64,000 nt of DNA, taken from contig URNX01000014.1 of the NCBI GenBank assembly GCA_900549415.1, positions 1 through 64,000 of the forward strand. The letters run 5' to 3'. The stretch is from an uncultured bacterium (lineage in GTDB: Bacteria > Verrucomicrobiota > Lentisphaeria > Victivallales > UBA1829). The notes under the pieces are model-generated. The model was not told the DNA's origin, made no database searches, and was given only the letters and a program-made list of their open reading frames with translations. Made by a program: the position numbers and the translations under genes. Shown piece by piece: positions 17,270 to 26,769 of the stretch. The first letter of the stretch is position 1; each line of letters begins with the position of its first letter.

Positions 17270-18483
17270 ACAGAACGGGAAAAAGAATCGTCATTACCGG
17301 AGCAGGCGTGGTGTCCGCTCTCGGCAGTACTCCGGCGGAACTGTTTGAAAATCTGGCCGCCGGGAAAAGCGCGATCCGGATGATGAACACATGGCCGGAA
17401 CCTGTTCCCGCCGCACCGCTCACAGGAACGCAGCTCGGAACGGAACAGCTTTCCAGAACCGAACGCCGAAGCATGGGACGCGTCGCACAGCTTGCCGCCC
17501 TCGCCGGGCTCGCCGCACTCCGCGACAGCGGACTCAAGGAACTGCCGTCCGAACGAACAGCGTGTGTTATCGGCTCGACCCTCGGTGCATCCCGTGTATT
17601 TGAAGAGACGTTTGAAACCCTGCTGCTCGGAGGCGGACGGGAGGAAATTTCCCCAATGAACTTTTTCAAATGCGCGTCGCATACTGCCGCATTCAACACG
17701 GCGAATGTTCTGCACATCGGCGGACCGGTCTATGCTCCTGCGTCGGCATGCGCGGCGGGGCTCCAGTCCATCGGGCTCGCCGCCGGTCTGATCCTCTCCG
17801 GAGAAGCCGACTTCGCCGTTGCGGGCGGAGCGGATGAACTCAGCCACATGGTTGCCGAAAGTTTCTGCCGCATGGAGGCTTATGCGCATCTGCTTCCCGG
17901 GGAAAAGCCGGAAACGGCCGCGCGTCCGTTCGACCGGAACCGTTCCGGTCTGGTTTGCGGAGAAGGAGCGGCAACCGTTCTGCTCGAAGAGTACGAACAC
18001 GCACGGAAACGCGGCGCACGGATTTACGCGGAAATCGAGGCTTACGCAACCAACCGCGGCACGGAACAGGTTACGCAGTCCGACTCCGCCGCTGTGGAAC
18101 GCTGTTTCCGTCTGCTGGCAAACCAAGCGGAAAGTTTCGATGGACTGGGTCTCATCAGCGCCCATGCGACGGGGACACGTCAGGGTGACCGGGCGGAAGC
18201 CGAAGCGCTGCGCCGCATGTTCGGGTCAACGGTACCCGTCGCAAGTCTCAAGGGGCAGCTCGGACACACACTCGGAGCATCGGGAGCGTTGGAGCTCATT
18301 GCATCGCTGGAGATGATGCGCCGCGGCGTTCTGCTTCCCTCCGCGAATCTCTGTGAGCCGGATCAGGAATGTGCGGGTCCGGATTATATCCGGGAAATCC
18401 GGGAGCGGAAATTCAACCGTTTCATCAAAGATTGTTTCGCATTCGGCGGAATCAACGCCGTAATGCTTTGCAGAAGCATATAA
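17266..18483 (+). CDS. beta-ketoacyl-ACP synthase (intact KS 1, APE locus)
   Basis: Type II ketosynthase of 405 residues that condenses malonyl-ACP with the growing chain. The catalytic triad is complete: Cys162 in ASACAAG, His300 in HATGT and His334 in GHTLGASG. The N-terminus ITGAGVVSALG is typical of FabF-like proteins. It starts inside the stop codon of the flavoprotein gene. Of the three intact KS proteins of the locus I cannot say which starts and which elongates the chain. Confidence 0.92.
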   Translation: MNRTGKRIVITGAGVVSALGSTPAELFENLAAGKSAIRMMNTWPEPVPAAPLTGTQLGTEQLSRTERRSMGRVAQLAALAGLAALRDSGLKELPSERTACVIGSTLGASRVFEETFETLLLGGGREEISPMNFFKCASHTAAFNTANVLHIGGPVYAPASACAAGLQSIGLAAGLILSGEADFAVAGGADELSHMVAESFCRMEAYAHLLPGEKPETAARPFDRNRSGLVCGEGAATVLLEEYEHARKRGARIYAEIEAYATNRGTEQVTQSDSAAVERCFRLLANQAESFDGLGLISAHATGTRQGDRAEAEALRRMFGSTVPVASLKGQLGHTLGASGALELIASLEMMRRGVLLPSANLCEPDQECAGPDYIREIRERKFNRFIKDCFAFGGINAVMLCRSI

Positions 18484-18507
18484 ACCTTAAGAGAAGGAAA
18501 AAATAAA

Positions 18508-18762
18508 ATGACCAGAGAAGAAATCGTAAAAGCCGTCAACTCCGCATTTGAAGAGCTCGAAATTCCGGAAGAGGAACTCACGCCGGATCAGGAACTGTTC
18601 AAAGGTCTCGGACTCGACAGTCTCGACATGGTTGACGTCATGATCAGCCTTCAGCGCAAATTCGGCGTTCAGCTCCGCGGAAACGAAGAGATCAAAAAAG
18701 TCCGCACACTCAACGACATCTACGAGTTCTTTGTCAAGCTCGAAAACGAAAAAGCGAAATAA
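18508..18762 (+). CDS. acyl carrier protein (APE locus)
   Basis: An 84-residue acidic protein with the phosphopantetheine attachment site Ser38 in GLGLDSLDMVD, followed by the usual second helix. It would carry the polyene chain between the KS, KR and DH enzymes. AAGGAAAA precedes the ATG. It is the only ACP found in the locus; characterised proteobacterial APE loci carry two. Confidence 0.93.
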   Translation: MTREEIVKAVNSAFEELEIPEEELTPDQELFKGLGLDSLDMVDVMISLQRKFGVQLRGNEEIKKVRTLNDIYEFFVKLENEKAK

Positions 18763-18780
18763 CCGGAACGGGGACGGCGG

Positions 18781-19542
18781 ATGCTCAGCGTCATCATCTA
18801 CGCGCAGATTCTTCTGCTTGCGATTCCGTATGTTGCGGTTGCTCTTGCGGCTCTGCTCATCAGCGGAATCTGCTGCGGCTTCCGTCCGCCCGCGATCCGG
18901 CGGATCATGCGGCGGCTGATTCTCGGACTCGGACACCTTGTGGTCCGGGCGGCAATCCGCCCGTGGGTTCGCGTCATTGTCGTTGATTCCGGAACGGAAA
19001 AAACTGTTCCGGAGGGAGCGGTCTGCATCTGCAACCACCGCTCCGCCTCCGACGCCTTTCTGGTCTCGCAAATCCGCACGGTTCATCCCGCCGCACAGGC
19101 GATGAAAGGCTGGCCCATGCGTCTGCCGCTTCTCGGCTGGTGCGCAAAAGTCGGCGGTTATTTCTCCGTTGCCGATTCCTCATACGAAGAGTCGCTTGAA
19201 TTCTGCCGCAAACTTCTCGTGGAAGAAAAAACCGCGATTTTCGTCTATCCCGAAGGAACCCGTTCCGAAACCCGGGAAATCAACCAGTTTCACGGAACAT
19301 TCTTCCGCATTGCAAAGGATCTCGGCGTGCCGATCGTCCCGGTTGCAATCGCCGGAAACGAAAATATTCCCGACCGCAAGTTTCGGATGCACCGGGGAAC
19401 TGTCCTGATGAAACAGCTTCCCGCAATCTCCGCCGAAACCGTTCGGGACACCGCCCTTTACACACTCAAAAAACAGGTTCGCAAACAGCTTGAAGCCGCG
19501 ACCGCCGAACTGGACAACAGGCTGGACAATCATGAATTCTGA
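18781..19542 (+). CDS. 1-acyl-sn-glycerol-3-phosphate acyltransferase-like (PlsC family)
   Basis: Membrane-associated acyltransferase of 253 residues. Hydrophobic segments fill the first 45 residues. The catalytic H-x4-D motif is intact (NHRSASD, His86 and Asp91) and block III reads YPEGTRSE. APE loci contain acyltransferases of this type, thought to attach the polyene to a lipid anchor. Its stop codon overlaps the ligase gene by 11 bases. Confidence 0.88.
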   Translation: MLSVIIYAQILLLAIPYVAVALAALLISGICCGFRPPAIRRIMRRLILGLGHLVVRAAIRPWVRVIVVDSGTEKTVPEGAVCICNHRSASDAFLVSQIRTVHPAAQAMKGWPMRLPLLGWCAKVGGYFSVADSSYEESLEFCRKLLVEEKTAIFVYPEGTRSETREINQFHGTFFRIAKDLGVPIVPVAIAGNENIPDRKFRMHRGTVLMKQLPAISAETVRDTALYTLKKQVRKQLEAATAELDNRLDNHEF

Positions 19543-20827
19543 ACTTTTTCCCTACAACCCCGCCTGCGAAACGCTCACCCCGGCGGAAATCGAAGCTCTG
19601 CAGAATGACCTTCTGCGCAAGCAGCTTGCTTACTGCCGCGACCACTCCCCTTTCTACCGGGAACGGCTGAAAGGCATGGACTTTACCGATTTCACCGTTC
19701 GCGATCTTGCCGGGCTTCCGCTCACCGGAAAAGATGATTTTTCCGCGGATACCGATGCCTTCCGCTGTGTTCCCATGACGGAAATCGGCGAAATTGTTTT
19801 CACCTCCGGAACCACCGGGAAACCGAACCGGATCATGTATTCCCAGAACGACCTGCAGCGTCTCCGCTACAACGAACAGCGCTGCTTTACCGCGGCCGGA
19901 GTCAATGCATCCGACGTAGTCCTGCTGACCTGCACGAGCGACCGCTGTTTCATCGCCGGGCTGGCATACTACCTCGGCGCCCGCAGCGTCGGCGCGGCAT
20001 GCATCCGCAACGGCTTGACCACACTCGAAAGTCATCTTCAGGTTCTCGAAATGCTCCGCCCGACCGTCCTAGTCGGAGTTCCTTCGTTCCTGCGTCATCT
20101 CGGCACAGCCGCAAAGGAACACGGGCTGACCGGCTCGGTGCGCAAGCTCATCTGCATCGGCGAACCGGTTCGCGACACGGAGTTCAATCTTTCCGGACTC
20201 GGTGGACAGATCCGCGAGCTCTGGGGCGCCGAAGTCCATTCCACCTACGCTTCCTCTGAAATCGTCACCAGCTTCTGCGAATGCGAGGCGCGGCACGGCG
20301 GTCACCTTCTGCCCGATCTCGTCGTTGCGGAGATCATCGGCGACGACGGAAATGTTCTGCCTTACGGCGAAACCGGAGAACTCGTGCTCACGCAGCTTCA
20401 GTCAACCGGAATGCCGCTGATCCGTTTCCGCACCGGCGATATCTCGTTCATGACCGGCGAGCGCTGTTCCTGCGGACGCTTCACACCGCGTCTTGGACCG
20501 ATTCTCAGCCGCAAGTCGCACCTGCTGAAATGCAAGGGAACTTCGCTCTATCCGCAGGTGATCTTTTCCGCGCTCGACACCGCGCAGGAAGTTGCCGACT
20601 ACTACATCGAAGTTTCCGGCGAAAACCTTTCCGACCGCGTCGACGCCTTTGTCGCGCTCCGGAATCCGAATGCCGATCTGAATCTGCTCGAAAAGCATCT
20701 CCAGACCGCCTGCCGGATGCACATTCCGCTTCATGTCACAACCGCCGAACATGTCCGCGAGCGCGTTTTCGGAAAATCACGCAAACCGATGCGCTTCCAC
20801 GATCTGCGCGGCAGAAAGAGAGAATAA
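19532..20827 (+). CDS. AMP-dependent acyl-ACP/CoA ligase (PaaK-like)
   Basis: Adenylate-forming enzyme of 431 residues, close in length and layout to phenylacetate-CoA ligases. The P-loop reads FTSGTTGKPNR near residues 90-100; a later YASSE motif, GETGELVLT and FRTGD are in family order. A cysteine cluster (GERCSCGRF) resembles that of PaaK-type ligases. In APE loci this ligase activates the aromatic starter, for example 4-hydroxybenzoate; the acid used here cannot be read from sequence. The ATG at 19532 lies inside the acyltransferase gene. Confidence 0.87.
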   Translation: MNSELFPYNPACETLTPAEIEALQNDLLRKQLAYCRDHSPFYRERLKGMDFTDFTVRDLAGLPLTGKDDFSADTDAFRCVPMTEIGEIVFTSGTTGKPNRIMYSQNDLQRLRYNEQRCFTAAGVNASDVVLLTCTSDRCFIAGLAYYLGARSVGAACIRNGLTTLESHLQVLEMLRPTVLVGVPSFLRHLGTAAKEHGLTGSVRKLICIGEPVRDTEFNLSGLGGQIRELWGAEVHSTYASSEIVTSFCECEARHGGHLLPDLVVAEIIGDDGNVLPYGETGELVLTQLQSTGMPLIRFRTGDISFMTGERCSCGRFTPRLGPILSRKSHLLKCKGTSLYPQVIFSALDTAQEVADYYIEVSGENLSDRVDAFVALRNPNADLNLLEKHLQTACRMHIPLHVTTAEHVRERVFGKSRKPMRFHDLRGRKRE

Positions 20828-20829
20828 TC

Positions 20830-21279
20830 ATGGAACCGCTGCTTCAACCGTCCGGACTTCCGCGTTCCGCTTCCGGACTTCTCCCGCACGCCGGACCGAT
20901 GGAGCTCATCTCCCGAATCATTTCCATTCAAGGCGAAATCTCCATCCACGAAGCAATCATCCGCGACGACAACCCGTTTCTGGCACCCGACGGCACGCTC
21001 GAATCTTCCGCACTTCCCGAATACGGTGCCCAGGCGGCCGCCGTACGCGACAGCGTGGACAAAGGCGGCAAGCCCTCTCCCGGACTGCTTACAGAAGTCA
21101 GCAAAGCACGCTTCTTCCGAACCGTCCGGCAGGGCGACCTCCTGAAAATCACCGTGGAAAAGCTGTTCCAGCTCGATGTCTGGCACGGTGTCGGGTTCAA
21201 AATCGAATGCGGCGGAGAACCCGTTGCAGAAGGAGAACTTAAATTATGCATTTACGACACTGCACAGCTGCCGTTCTGA
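20830..21279 (+). CDS. hot-dog fold dehydratase (ApeP-like)
   Basis: A 149-residue protein with LLPHAGPMELISRI near its N-terminus, the pattern of the FabZ-like dehydratases of APE and flexirubin loci (LPH..PM..ID), and a later ALPEYGAQAAAV segment on the central helix. It should dehydrate 3-hydroxyacyl-ACP, perhaps as a heterodimer with the second hot-dog protein at 24804-25178, as shown for ApeI/ApeP. It begins two bases after the ligase stop and overlaps the LolA-like gene by 34 bases. Confidence 0.8.
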   Translation: MEPLLQPSGLPRSASGLLPHAGPMELISRIISIQGEISIHEAIIRDDNPFLAPDGTLESSALPEYGAQAAAVRDSVDKGGKPSPGLLTEVSKARFFRTVRQGDLLKITVEKLFQLDVWHGVGFKIECGGEPVAEGELKLCIYDTAQLPF

Positions 21280-21857
21280 CCGTTCTGCTGTTCTCGCTTG
21301 TTGCATCCGGAGGAGAACTGCTCGACCGCATCGCCCGGAACATGGGCGCAATCCGCACTCTGCAGACAGAGTTCGAACAGGAGAAACAGCTCAAAGCATT
21401 CGCCTTCCCTGTCCGCCTGACCGGAGAACTCTGCATGGAGCAGAACGGACGGCTGGCGTGGATTGTCCGTGAGCCTCTGCCTTATACGTGCATCATCGAA
21501 GGCTCCCGTCTGACCCAGTGGGACGCTGATACAGACAAGGTGGTCACGGTCGATACTGCGCGCAACCCGGCGCTCCGGATTCTCGCGGAATCCATCCGCA
21601 GACTTCTTGCGGGCGATCCCCGCGCCATGCTCGACCGTTTCGATGTGGTTCGCGAAGCAAATCCGCTCGAACTGAAACCCAAACCGGGCGCCGCAGGTTT
21701 TCTCGCTGAAATCCAGTTCCGCTTCTCGGAAGATCTCTCCCGCATGGAGGAAATTGTCATGACGGAAAGCTCCGGAGACGTCACGCGCATCCGTTTCCGG
21801 AACAGCCGCATCAATGAAAAAATTCCGGAAAAGAAATGGCAGCCGCGTCAAAAGTGA
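21246..21857 (+). CDS. LolA-like periplasmic lipoprotein carrier (APE locus)
   Basis: A 203-residue protein with an N-terminal signal peptide (hydrophobic residues 8-21) and a LolA-type body: IRTLQTEFEQEKQLKAF near residues 34-50 and a repeated strand pattern up to the C-terminus. LolA-like proteins are a constant part of APE loci and are thought to carry the lipid-linked pigment across the periplasm. It overlaps the genes on both sides (34 and 22 bases). Confidence 0.82.
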   Translation: MHLRHCTAAVLTVLLFSLVASGGELLDRIARNMGAIRTLQTEFEQEKQLKAFAFPVRLTGELCMEQNGRLAWIVREPLPYTCIIEGSRLTQWDADTDKVVTVDTARNPALRILAESIRRLLAGDPRAMLDRFDVVREANPLELKPKPGAAGFLAEIQFRFSEDLSRMEEIVMTESSGDVTRIRFRNSRINEKIPEKKWQPRQK

Positions 21858-24169
21858 ACTCATTTTTGCGTCATATTCTTCTCTTTCTGCTCCGCCGGCC
21901 GCTCGCCGTCGGAGCTCTGCTTGTTCTGGCTCTTGCCGCCGCGCTTTTTGCGGTTTTCCGTGCGGATTTTGAAAACGACATTGCCCGGATGCTTCCCGAC
22001 GGTTCCGAATCTGCACGAGCCTACCGCAAAATTGCAGATTCCGCCATGTTCAACAAAGCAATGATTCTGCTTTCCGCCGATTCTCCCGCCCCCTTTTCCA
22101 CACCTGAATTTGCAGAAAAATGCCGTGCGCTCGCGGAACGTCTCCGGAAGTGCAGACCGGAAATTCTGCGTGTCGATTGCGAACTTTTCCGCGGGACGCC
22201 GATGGAAAGTCTTTCCGGTCTCTTCGCGTATGTTCCGCTCTACACCACTCCCGCCGCCCTGCCGCCTGCTCCGGAACTGGCACGGCGAACCATGAAACAG
22301 CTTCTTCTGCCCTCCTCCACCGGACGCGCCGCGATGATTCAGCTTGACCCGGCCGGTCTGCTCTCTCCGGTTTACGGAGCGCTCAACCGCTTCCGCACCA
22401 TCTCCGGGTTCTCCGCCGCAATGGATTCCCCTTTTCTCATGACGGAGGATCACAAACATCTGCTGATCAACATCGAAACCTCGCTCCCCGTTTCCGATCC
22501 GGAGTCGGGACGGCGTCTGCTCGCCATCCTTGAGCCCGCTCTGGCGGAAACCGGATTCGCACAGGATATCAAAAGCGAACTCATTCTCCCTCACCGCCGC
22601 GCAATTGCGAATGAACAGGTCGTGAAGAACGACATCGGGCTTGTAACGCTCTTTTCAATCATCCTGCTGCCGCTGCTTGTGATTTTCGTCTACCGCGGAG
22701 ACCCGCGAAGTCTGCTGCTTCCTGCGGTACCGTTTCTCGCGGCTCTGCTGACTGCGGCTCTGACCGTTCTCATCTTCCCGCGCCCCCAGCTTTTCGCAAT
22801 CGGAATCGGCGGCGTAATCATCGGCGTCGCGCTGGATTACGGCATACACATCTACTCCGCCATGAACACGCGCGCTCCAATCCATAGCCTCTGCCGTCTG
22901 CTTCCGCCGCTTCTGCTGAGCACAGCGACCTCGTGCGCGGCATTCGGGCTCTTTCTTTTCTCACCGATGGAAGCAATCCGCCAGCTCGGATTTTTTGCGG
23001 GAACCAGTCTCCTGCTGAGTTTGATTCTGATGCTGATTCTTCTTCCTCCGGTTCTGCGCGGACGCCGTCCCGCATCGGAACTTCCGCTCGCATCGCTCGA
23101 AAACAGCCGCCGGCATCCGTGCATGATTATTGCGATTTTCGTATCCGCCGCTCTGCTTGCAATACTCTTTCTGCCGCGTCTGCAGATCCGTGCGGACGTC
23201 CGCCAGTACGATATGTCGCCAGCTGGTTACGACGAACTGGAGCGCAAAGTTCCGGCGCTCTTCCAGACACCCGGAGTGGAATCCTCCATGGCGCTGTTCG
23301 GGGGAAAAACGCGTGACGAAGCGCTCCGTCTGGCTTCCGCCGTCGCCGGACTGCCGGAAATCTTCTCCGTTGCAGAACTTCTTCCACCCGAAGAGCTCCG
23401 GCAGAAACATCTTGCGGAATGGCGCAAATTCCCGCTGGAACAGTACCGTGCGGAATTGCGAACCGCAGGAAAGAAACTCGGATTCCAGGACGGCTATTTT
23501 GATAAATTTCTGAATGTGCTTGCTGCATCCGTTCAGAATCCTCCGGGCGAGTTTGTTCCACCTCCGCTCCGCGCCGCGGCGGATCGTCTGCTGGTTCAGG
23601 GGCGCTCGGGAGAATGGAATGCCGCCGCGCTTTACCGCGAATCGCCAGAAAACGAAGCGCGTCTTCTCCATGCACCCGGAGCAACGCTGATCTCGCGCAA
23701 TCATATTCCCAGGATCATGGCACGGGACATTATGCGCGGCATCCTGCCCTCGGCTTTCGCCGGACTTGCGGCAGTGATTCTGCTGGTCGCCTGCTACTTC
23801 CGCTCTGCACGCGCCGCGGCGTCCGCTCTGCTTCCGGTCGTGCTGTCTGTTCTCTTCACTGCCGGGCTCTTCGGCGCGGTCGGGAAAGGAATCAACATTC
23901 CCATTATGGCGGCGGGAATCATCCTCTGCGCGCTGGCGGTTGATTACGGGGTATTCGTCATTCATGCGCTGCGCACCGGACGCGAACAGATGGTTTTCCG
24001 CGCCGTCACGCTCTCCGCACTGACGACGCTTGCGGGCGGACTGACGGTCGCCTTCACGCGTCATCCGATGCTGAGCGATGCCGGATGCACTCTGATTACC
24101 GGAATCTTTTTTGCATGGGCAAGCGCCGTTTTCCTGCTTCCTGTGCTTCACAAACGGGGTGAGTCATGA
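21836..24169 (+). CDS. MMPL/RND-family exporter (APE locus)
   Basis: A 777-residue inner membrane protein with the two-fold MMPL plan: one N-terminal helix, a periplasmic loop of about 220 residues, a group of helices at about 265-430, a second periplasmic loop, then a second helix group at about 640-770. Conserved segments include VALDYGIHI and LAVDYGVFV, each with the Asp-Tyr pair of the proton relay. In APE loci such an exporter moves the pigment or its lipid conjugate toward the outer membrane with the LolA-like protein and the lipoprotein that flank it here. Confidence 0.88.
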   Translation: MAAASKVNSFLRHILLFLLRRPLAVGALLVLALAAALFAVFRADFENDIARMLPDGSESARAYRKIADSAMFNKAMILLSADSPAPFSTPEFAEKCRALAERLRKCRPEILRVDCELFRGTPMESLSGLFAYVPLYTTPAALPPAPELARRTMKQLLLPSSTGRAAMIQLDPAGLLSPVYGALNRFRTISGFSAAMDSPFLMTEDHKHLLINIETSLPVSDPESGRRLLAILEPALAETGFAQDIKSELILPHRRAIANEQVVKNDIGLVTLFSIILLPLLVIFVYRGDPRSLLLPAVPFLAALLTAALTVLIFPRPQLFAIGIGGVIIGVALDYGIHIYSAMNTRAPIHSLCRLLPPLLLSTATSCAAFGLFLFSPMEAIRQLGFFAGTSLLLSLILMLILLPPVLRGRRPASELPLASLENSRRHPCMIIAIFVSAALLAILFLPRLQIRADVRQYDMSPAGYDELERKVPALFQTPGVESSMALFGGKTRDEALRLASAVAGLPEIFSVAELLPPEELRQKHLAEWRKFPLEQYRAELRTAGKKLGFQDGYFDKFLNVLAASVQNPPGEFVPPPLRAAADRLLVQGRSGEWNAAALYRESPENEARLLHAPGATLISRNHIPRIMARDIMRGILPSAFAGLAAVILLVACYFRSARAAASALLPVVLSVLFTAGLFGAVGKGINIPIMAAGIILCALAVDYGVFVIHALRTGREQMVFRAVTLSALTTLAGGLTVAFTRHPMLSDAGCTLITGIFFAWASAVFLLPVLHKRGES

Positions 24170-24807
24170 AACGTATTCTTTTCTCACTCTTCCTGATTCT
24201 GTTCCTTGCCGGATGCAAATCTTCACCGTTTGAACATCCGGAATACGCTCCGGTGCCTTCCGCATTCCAGCCGGAGGAAACACCGGAAAAATTCATGTTC
24301 CAGTCGCGCATGACCGTTGACTTCGGCTGGTACGAAATGGCGTCGATCGTCATGGCGGCGTTCGACGGTACACATATCTCCGTTGCGGCGGCAACTCCGG
24401 CGGGGGTCAAATGGATGGAGCTTTCCGGTCGCCCGGGCACGGCCGAAAAATGGTATTTTTATCCGAATCCGCACTGGCCCCGCAATCCCAAAGAAGCTGC
24501 GGATGTTCTGCTTCAGGATTTTGCAAACATTTTTCTCAATCCGTCTCTCAAAGCGGAACAGACTCTCCGCGACGGGACGCTGATTCTGAGCGTTCCGGAG
24601 GCGGAAACGCGCATTTATGCAGGAAATCCGCCGCGTCTCATAAAAAAAATGCTAAGAAATTCTTCTTCCGACTGGCAATCCGGATATTTCCGGTATATTA
24701 TAAAGAACGGAAAGCCCGTTTTCCCGGATCGGATCGTCTATGACAATTTCCGGACCGGGTACCGGCTGATTTTCCGAGTGTACAGCTATCAGGATACAAA
24801 ACGATGA
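24166..24807 (+). CDS. outer membrane lipoprotein, DUF3261-like (APE locus)
   Basis: A 213-residue lipoprotein. The signal peptide ends in the lipobox LAGC, with the lipidated Cys at residue 17. The position directly after the MMPL exporter, and the size, fit the DUF3261 lipoproteins of APE loci; I assign the family by context more than by a motif. It has a short 4-base overlap with the genes on both sides. Its role is probably to receive the exported lipid at the outer membrane. Confidence 0.72.
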   Translation: MKRILFSLFLILFLAGCKSSPFEHPEYAPVPSAFQPEETPEKFMFQSRMTVDFGWYEMASIVMAAFDGTHISVAAATPAGVKWMELSGRPGTAEKWYFYPNPHWPRNPKEAADVLLQDFANIFLNPSLKAEQTLRDGTLILSVPEAETRIYAGNPPRLIKKMLRNSSSDWQSGYFRYIIKNGKPVFPDRIVYDNFRTGYRLIFRVYSYQDTKR

Positions 24808-25178
24808 ACACATTGACCATTCTGCGCAGAGATATGACCGTGGAGCCGGGCGAAACGGCAGGCTCCTTCCGCGCCCGCTTCACCCCGCACGCGGATTTTC
24901 CGCCGTTCGCCGGACACTTTCCCGGAAAACCCGTTCTCCCGGGCGTCGCCCAGGCGCTGATTGTGACCGAAGCACTCCGCAAATTCTCCGGACAGCCTGC
25001 GGAGCTCGCGGAAATCCGCCGCATCAAATTCACCAATCCGGCATTTCCCGAAGTAGAGCTCGACATTCAGGCGGATTGCCGTCCGGCGGAAAACGGACTC
25101 GATGTTTCCGCCTCCATCTCCGGTGACGGGAAAAAAATCGCAACGCTCAAACTTCTCTTCCGCGGGGTGACGCTGTGA
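24804..25178 (+). CDS. hot-dog fold dehydratase (FabA/FabZ-like, ApeI-like)
   Basis: A 124-residue single hot-dog domain with the FabZ active-site motif GHFPGKPVLPGV near residues 38-49, followed by AQALIVTEALR on the central helix. The catalytic His is present. With the protein at 20830-21279 it probably makes the dehydratase of the polyene cycle. Coupled by 4-base overlaps to the lipoprotein and the thioesterase genes. Confidence 0.85.
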   Translation: MNTLTILRRDMTVEPGETAGSFRARFTPHADFPPFAGHFPGKPVLPGVAQALIVTEALRKFSGQPAELAEIRRIKFTNPAFPEVELDIQADCRPAENGLDVSASISGDGKKIATLKLLFRGVTL

Positions 25179-25657
25179 GACGCAAGCACGACCATTTTGA
25201 ATTTTTTGAACGCATTCCCGATGCTCCCGCCCCCATCACCGCGACCGTCCGCCGGAGACTGCATTTTCATGAAATGGATCCCGCGAACATCGCGTGGCAT
25301 GGACAGTATCCCGCATTCTTTGAAGCAGCTCAGCAGGAACTCGGCAAAATCTGCGGACTCACTTATCCCGTTCTGCGCAAAGCCGGGCTCATCGCGCCCA
25401 TCCGGAAGTTTCATGCGGAATACCTGCTTCCGCTGAACTTCGACGAAGAATTCTCCGTTACAGCCGCACTGCTCTGGAGCGAAGGAGCCCGCGTCAACAT
25501 GGAATACGAAATCCGCAAAGCCGACGGACGCCTTGCCGGAGCCGGATACACCGTTCAGCTCTTCATGGATCTCAACACTCAGCAGCCAGTACTCTGGGAT
25601 CCGGATTTCTGGGCGGATCTCAAACAGCGCTGGCAGGCGGGGGAATTCGCCCGATGA
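25175..25657 (+). CDS. acyl-CoA/acyl-ACP thioesterase, 4HBT family
   Basis: A 160-residue hot-dog thioesterase. The segment MDPANIAWHGQYPAFFEAAQQEL is the typical 4-hydroxybenzoyl-CoA thioesterase signature, with Asp and Asn at the positions of the catalytic acid and the following turn. It would release or edit chains, like ApeK. The start codon is GTG within the stop of the preceding gene (GTGA). Confidence 0.85.
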   Translation: MRRKHDHFEFFERIPDAPAPITATVRRRLHFHEMDPANIAWHGQYPAFFEAAQQELGKICGLTYPVLRKAGLIAPIRKFHAEYLLPLNFDEEFSVTAALLWSEGARVNMEYEIRKADGRLAGAGYTVQLFMDLNTQQPVLWDPDFWADLKQRWQAGEFAR

Positions 25658-26769
25658 ATCTGCCGCCGGACACAATCGTCCTCGTTCGCTGTGAACTCTT
25701 CACCGCATTCGGGTTCGGCATCGACCCGACCTGGAGCGCCATACTTGAGGGGCGTCACGGTTTCACCCCGATCACCCGTTTTCATTCCGACGCCCTTGCA
25801 TCCTGCTCCGCTGCCACAGCTTCGGAACTCGACGGCTGCAATGCGCCCTCGGAATATCTGCTCGACCGCTTCGCCCCTGCCGCCCGCGACTTTTCCGGAG
25901 AACGCACCGAGCTCTTCGTCGGGACAACCGTCGGCGAAATTGAACAGCTCGACAATCCGGAACACCGCTGCACCTCCGATTCCCTCATGGAAAAGGCATC
26001 CCGCCGCTTCGGCATTCCGTCCGCTCGCGTGCTCTCCGCCGCCTGCGCGACCGCGAATATGGAAATCTGCCGCGCCGCCGCAATGCTTCGCGCCCGGAAA
26101 ACCGACTTTGCCGTTCTCTATGCAGTCGATTACGTAAACGAATTTGTCGCTTCCGGCTTCCTGACCTTGAAAGCGATGACCACAGAGCCTTGTTCGCGTC
26201 CATACGACAAAAACCGCACGGGACTTCTGCTCGGCGACGGAGCCGGGCTCCTCGTGCTGACCCGCGCCGAACTTGCAGAACAGCACAAACTTCCCGTTCT
26301 CGCAAAAATTTCCGGCTGCGCCATGACCTGCGATGCCGGACATATCACAGCCCCCCTTGAAGACGGCTCCCAGCTTGCCGCCGCAATCCGCTGTGCTCTC
26401 GCTCAGGCAGGTCTTGCCCCGGAGAAAATCGGAGCGGTTGCCGGACACGGCACGGGAACCGTTTATAACGACAATATGGAACTCCGCGCTCTCCATTCCG
26501 TCTTCCGCACACCCGTCCCCCTCTTCTCAACCAAGGGAGCCGTCGGACACTCCCTCGCCGCCGCCGGAATGGTGCAGACAGCCATGGCGCTCCGGGTTCT
26601 GCAGACAGGGAAAATTCCTCCGCAGACCTCGCTTCAAACTCCCGAAAACGGAGCGGAAGGCTTCGTCTCAGATCAGGTGCGCAGCTTTGACGGCGGAGCC
26701 GTGCTCTCGCTGAGCGCCGGATTCGGCGGACTGAATGCAGCCGTTCTGCTGGAAGGAGTCGCGCAATGA
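25654..26769 (+). CDS. beta-ketoacyl synthase (intact KS 2, APE locus)
   Basis: Ketosynthase of 371 residues, slightly shorter than FabF. The triad is complete: Cys131 in SAACATAN, His265 in GHGTGT and His299 in GHSLAAAG. The N-terminus is divergent (no VVVTG start), as in some APE KS proteins. It overlaps the thioesterase and the next gene by 4 bases each. Confidence 0.88.
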   Translation: MNLPPDTIVLVRCELFTAFGFGIDPTWSAILEGRHGFTPITRFHSDALASCSAATASELDGCNAPSEYLLDRFAPAARDFSGERTELFVGTTVGEIEQLDNPEHRCTSDSLMEKASRRFGIPSARVLSAACATANMEICRAAAMLRARKTDFAVLYAVDYVNEFVASGFLTLKAMTTEPCSRPYDKNRTGLLLGDGAGLLVLTRAELAEQHKLPVLAKISGCAMTCDAGHITAPLEDGSQLAAAIRCALAQAGLAPEKIGAVAGHGTGTVYNDNMELRALHSVFRTPVPLFSTKGAVGHSLAAAGMVQTAMALRVLQTGKIPPQTSLQTPENGAEGFVSDQVRSFDGGAVLSLSAGFGGLNAAVLLEGVAQ

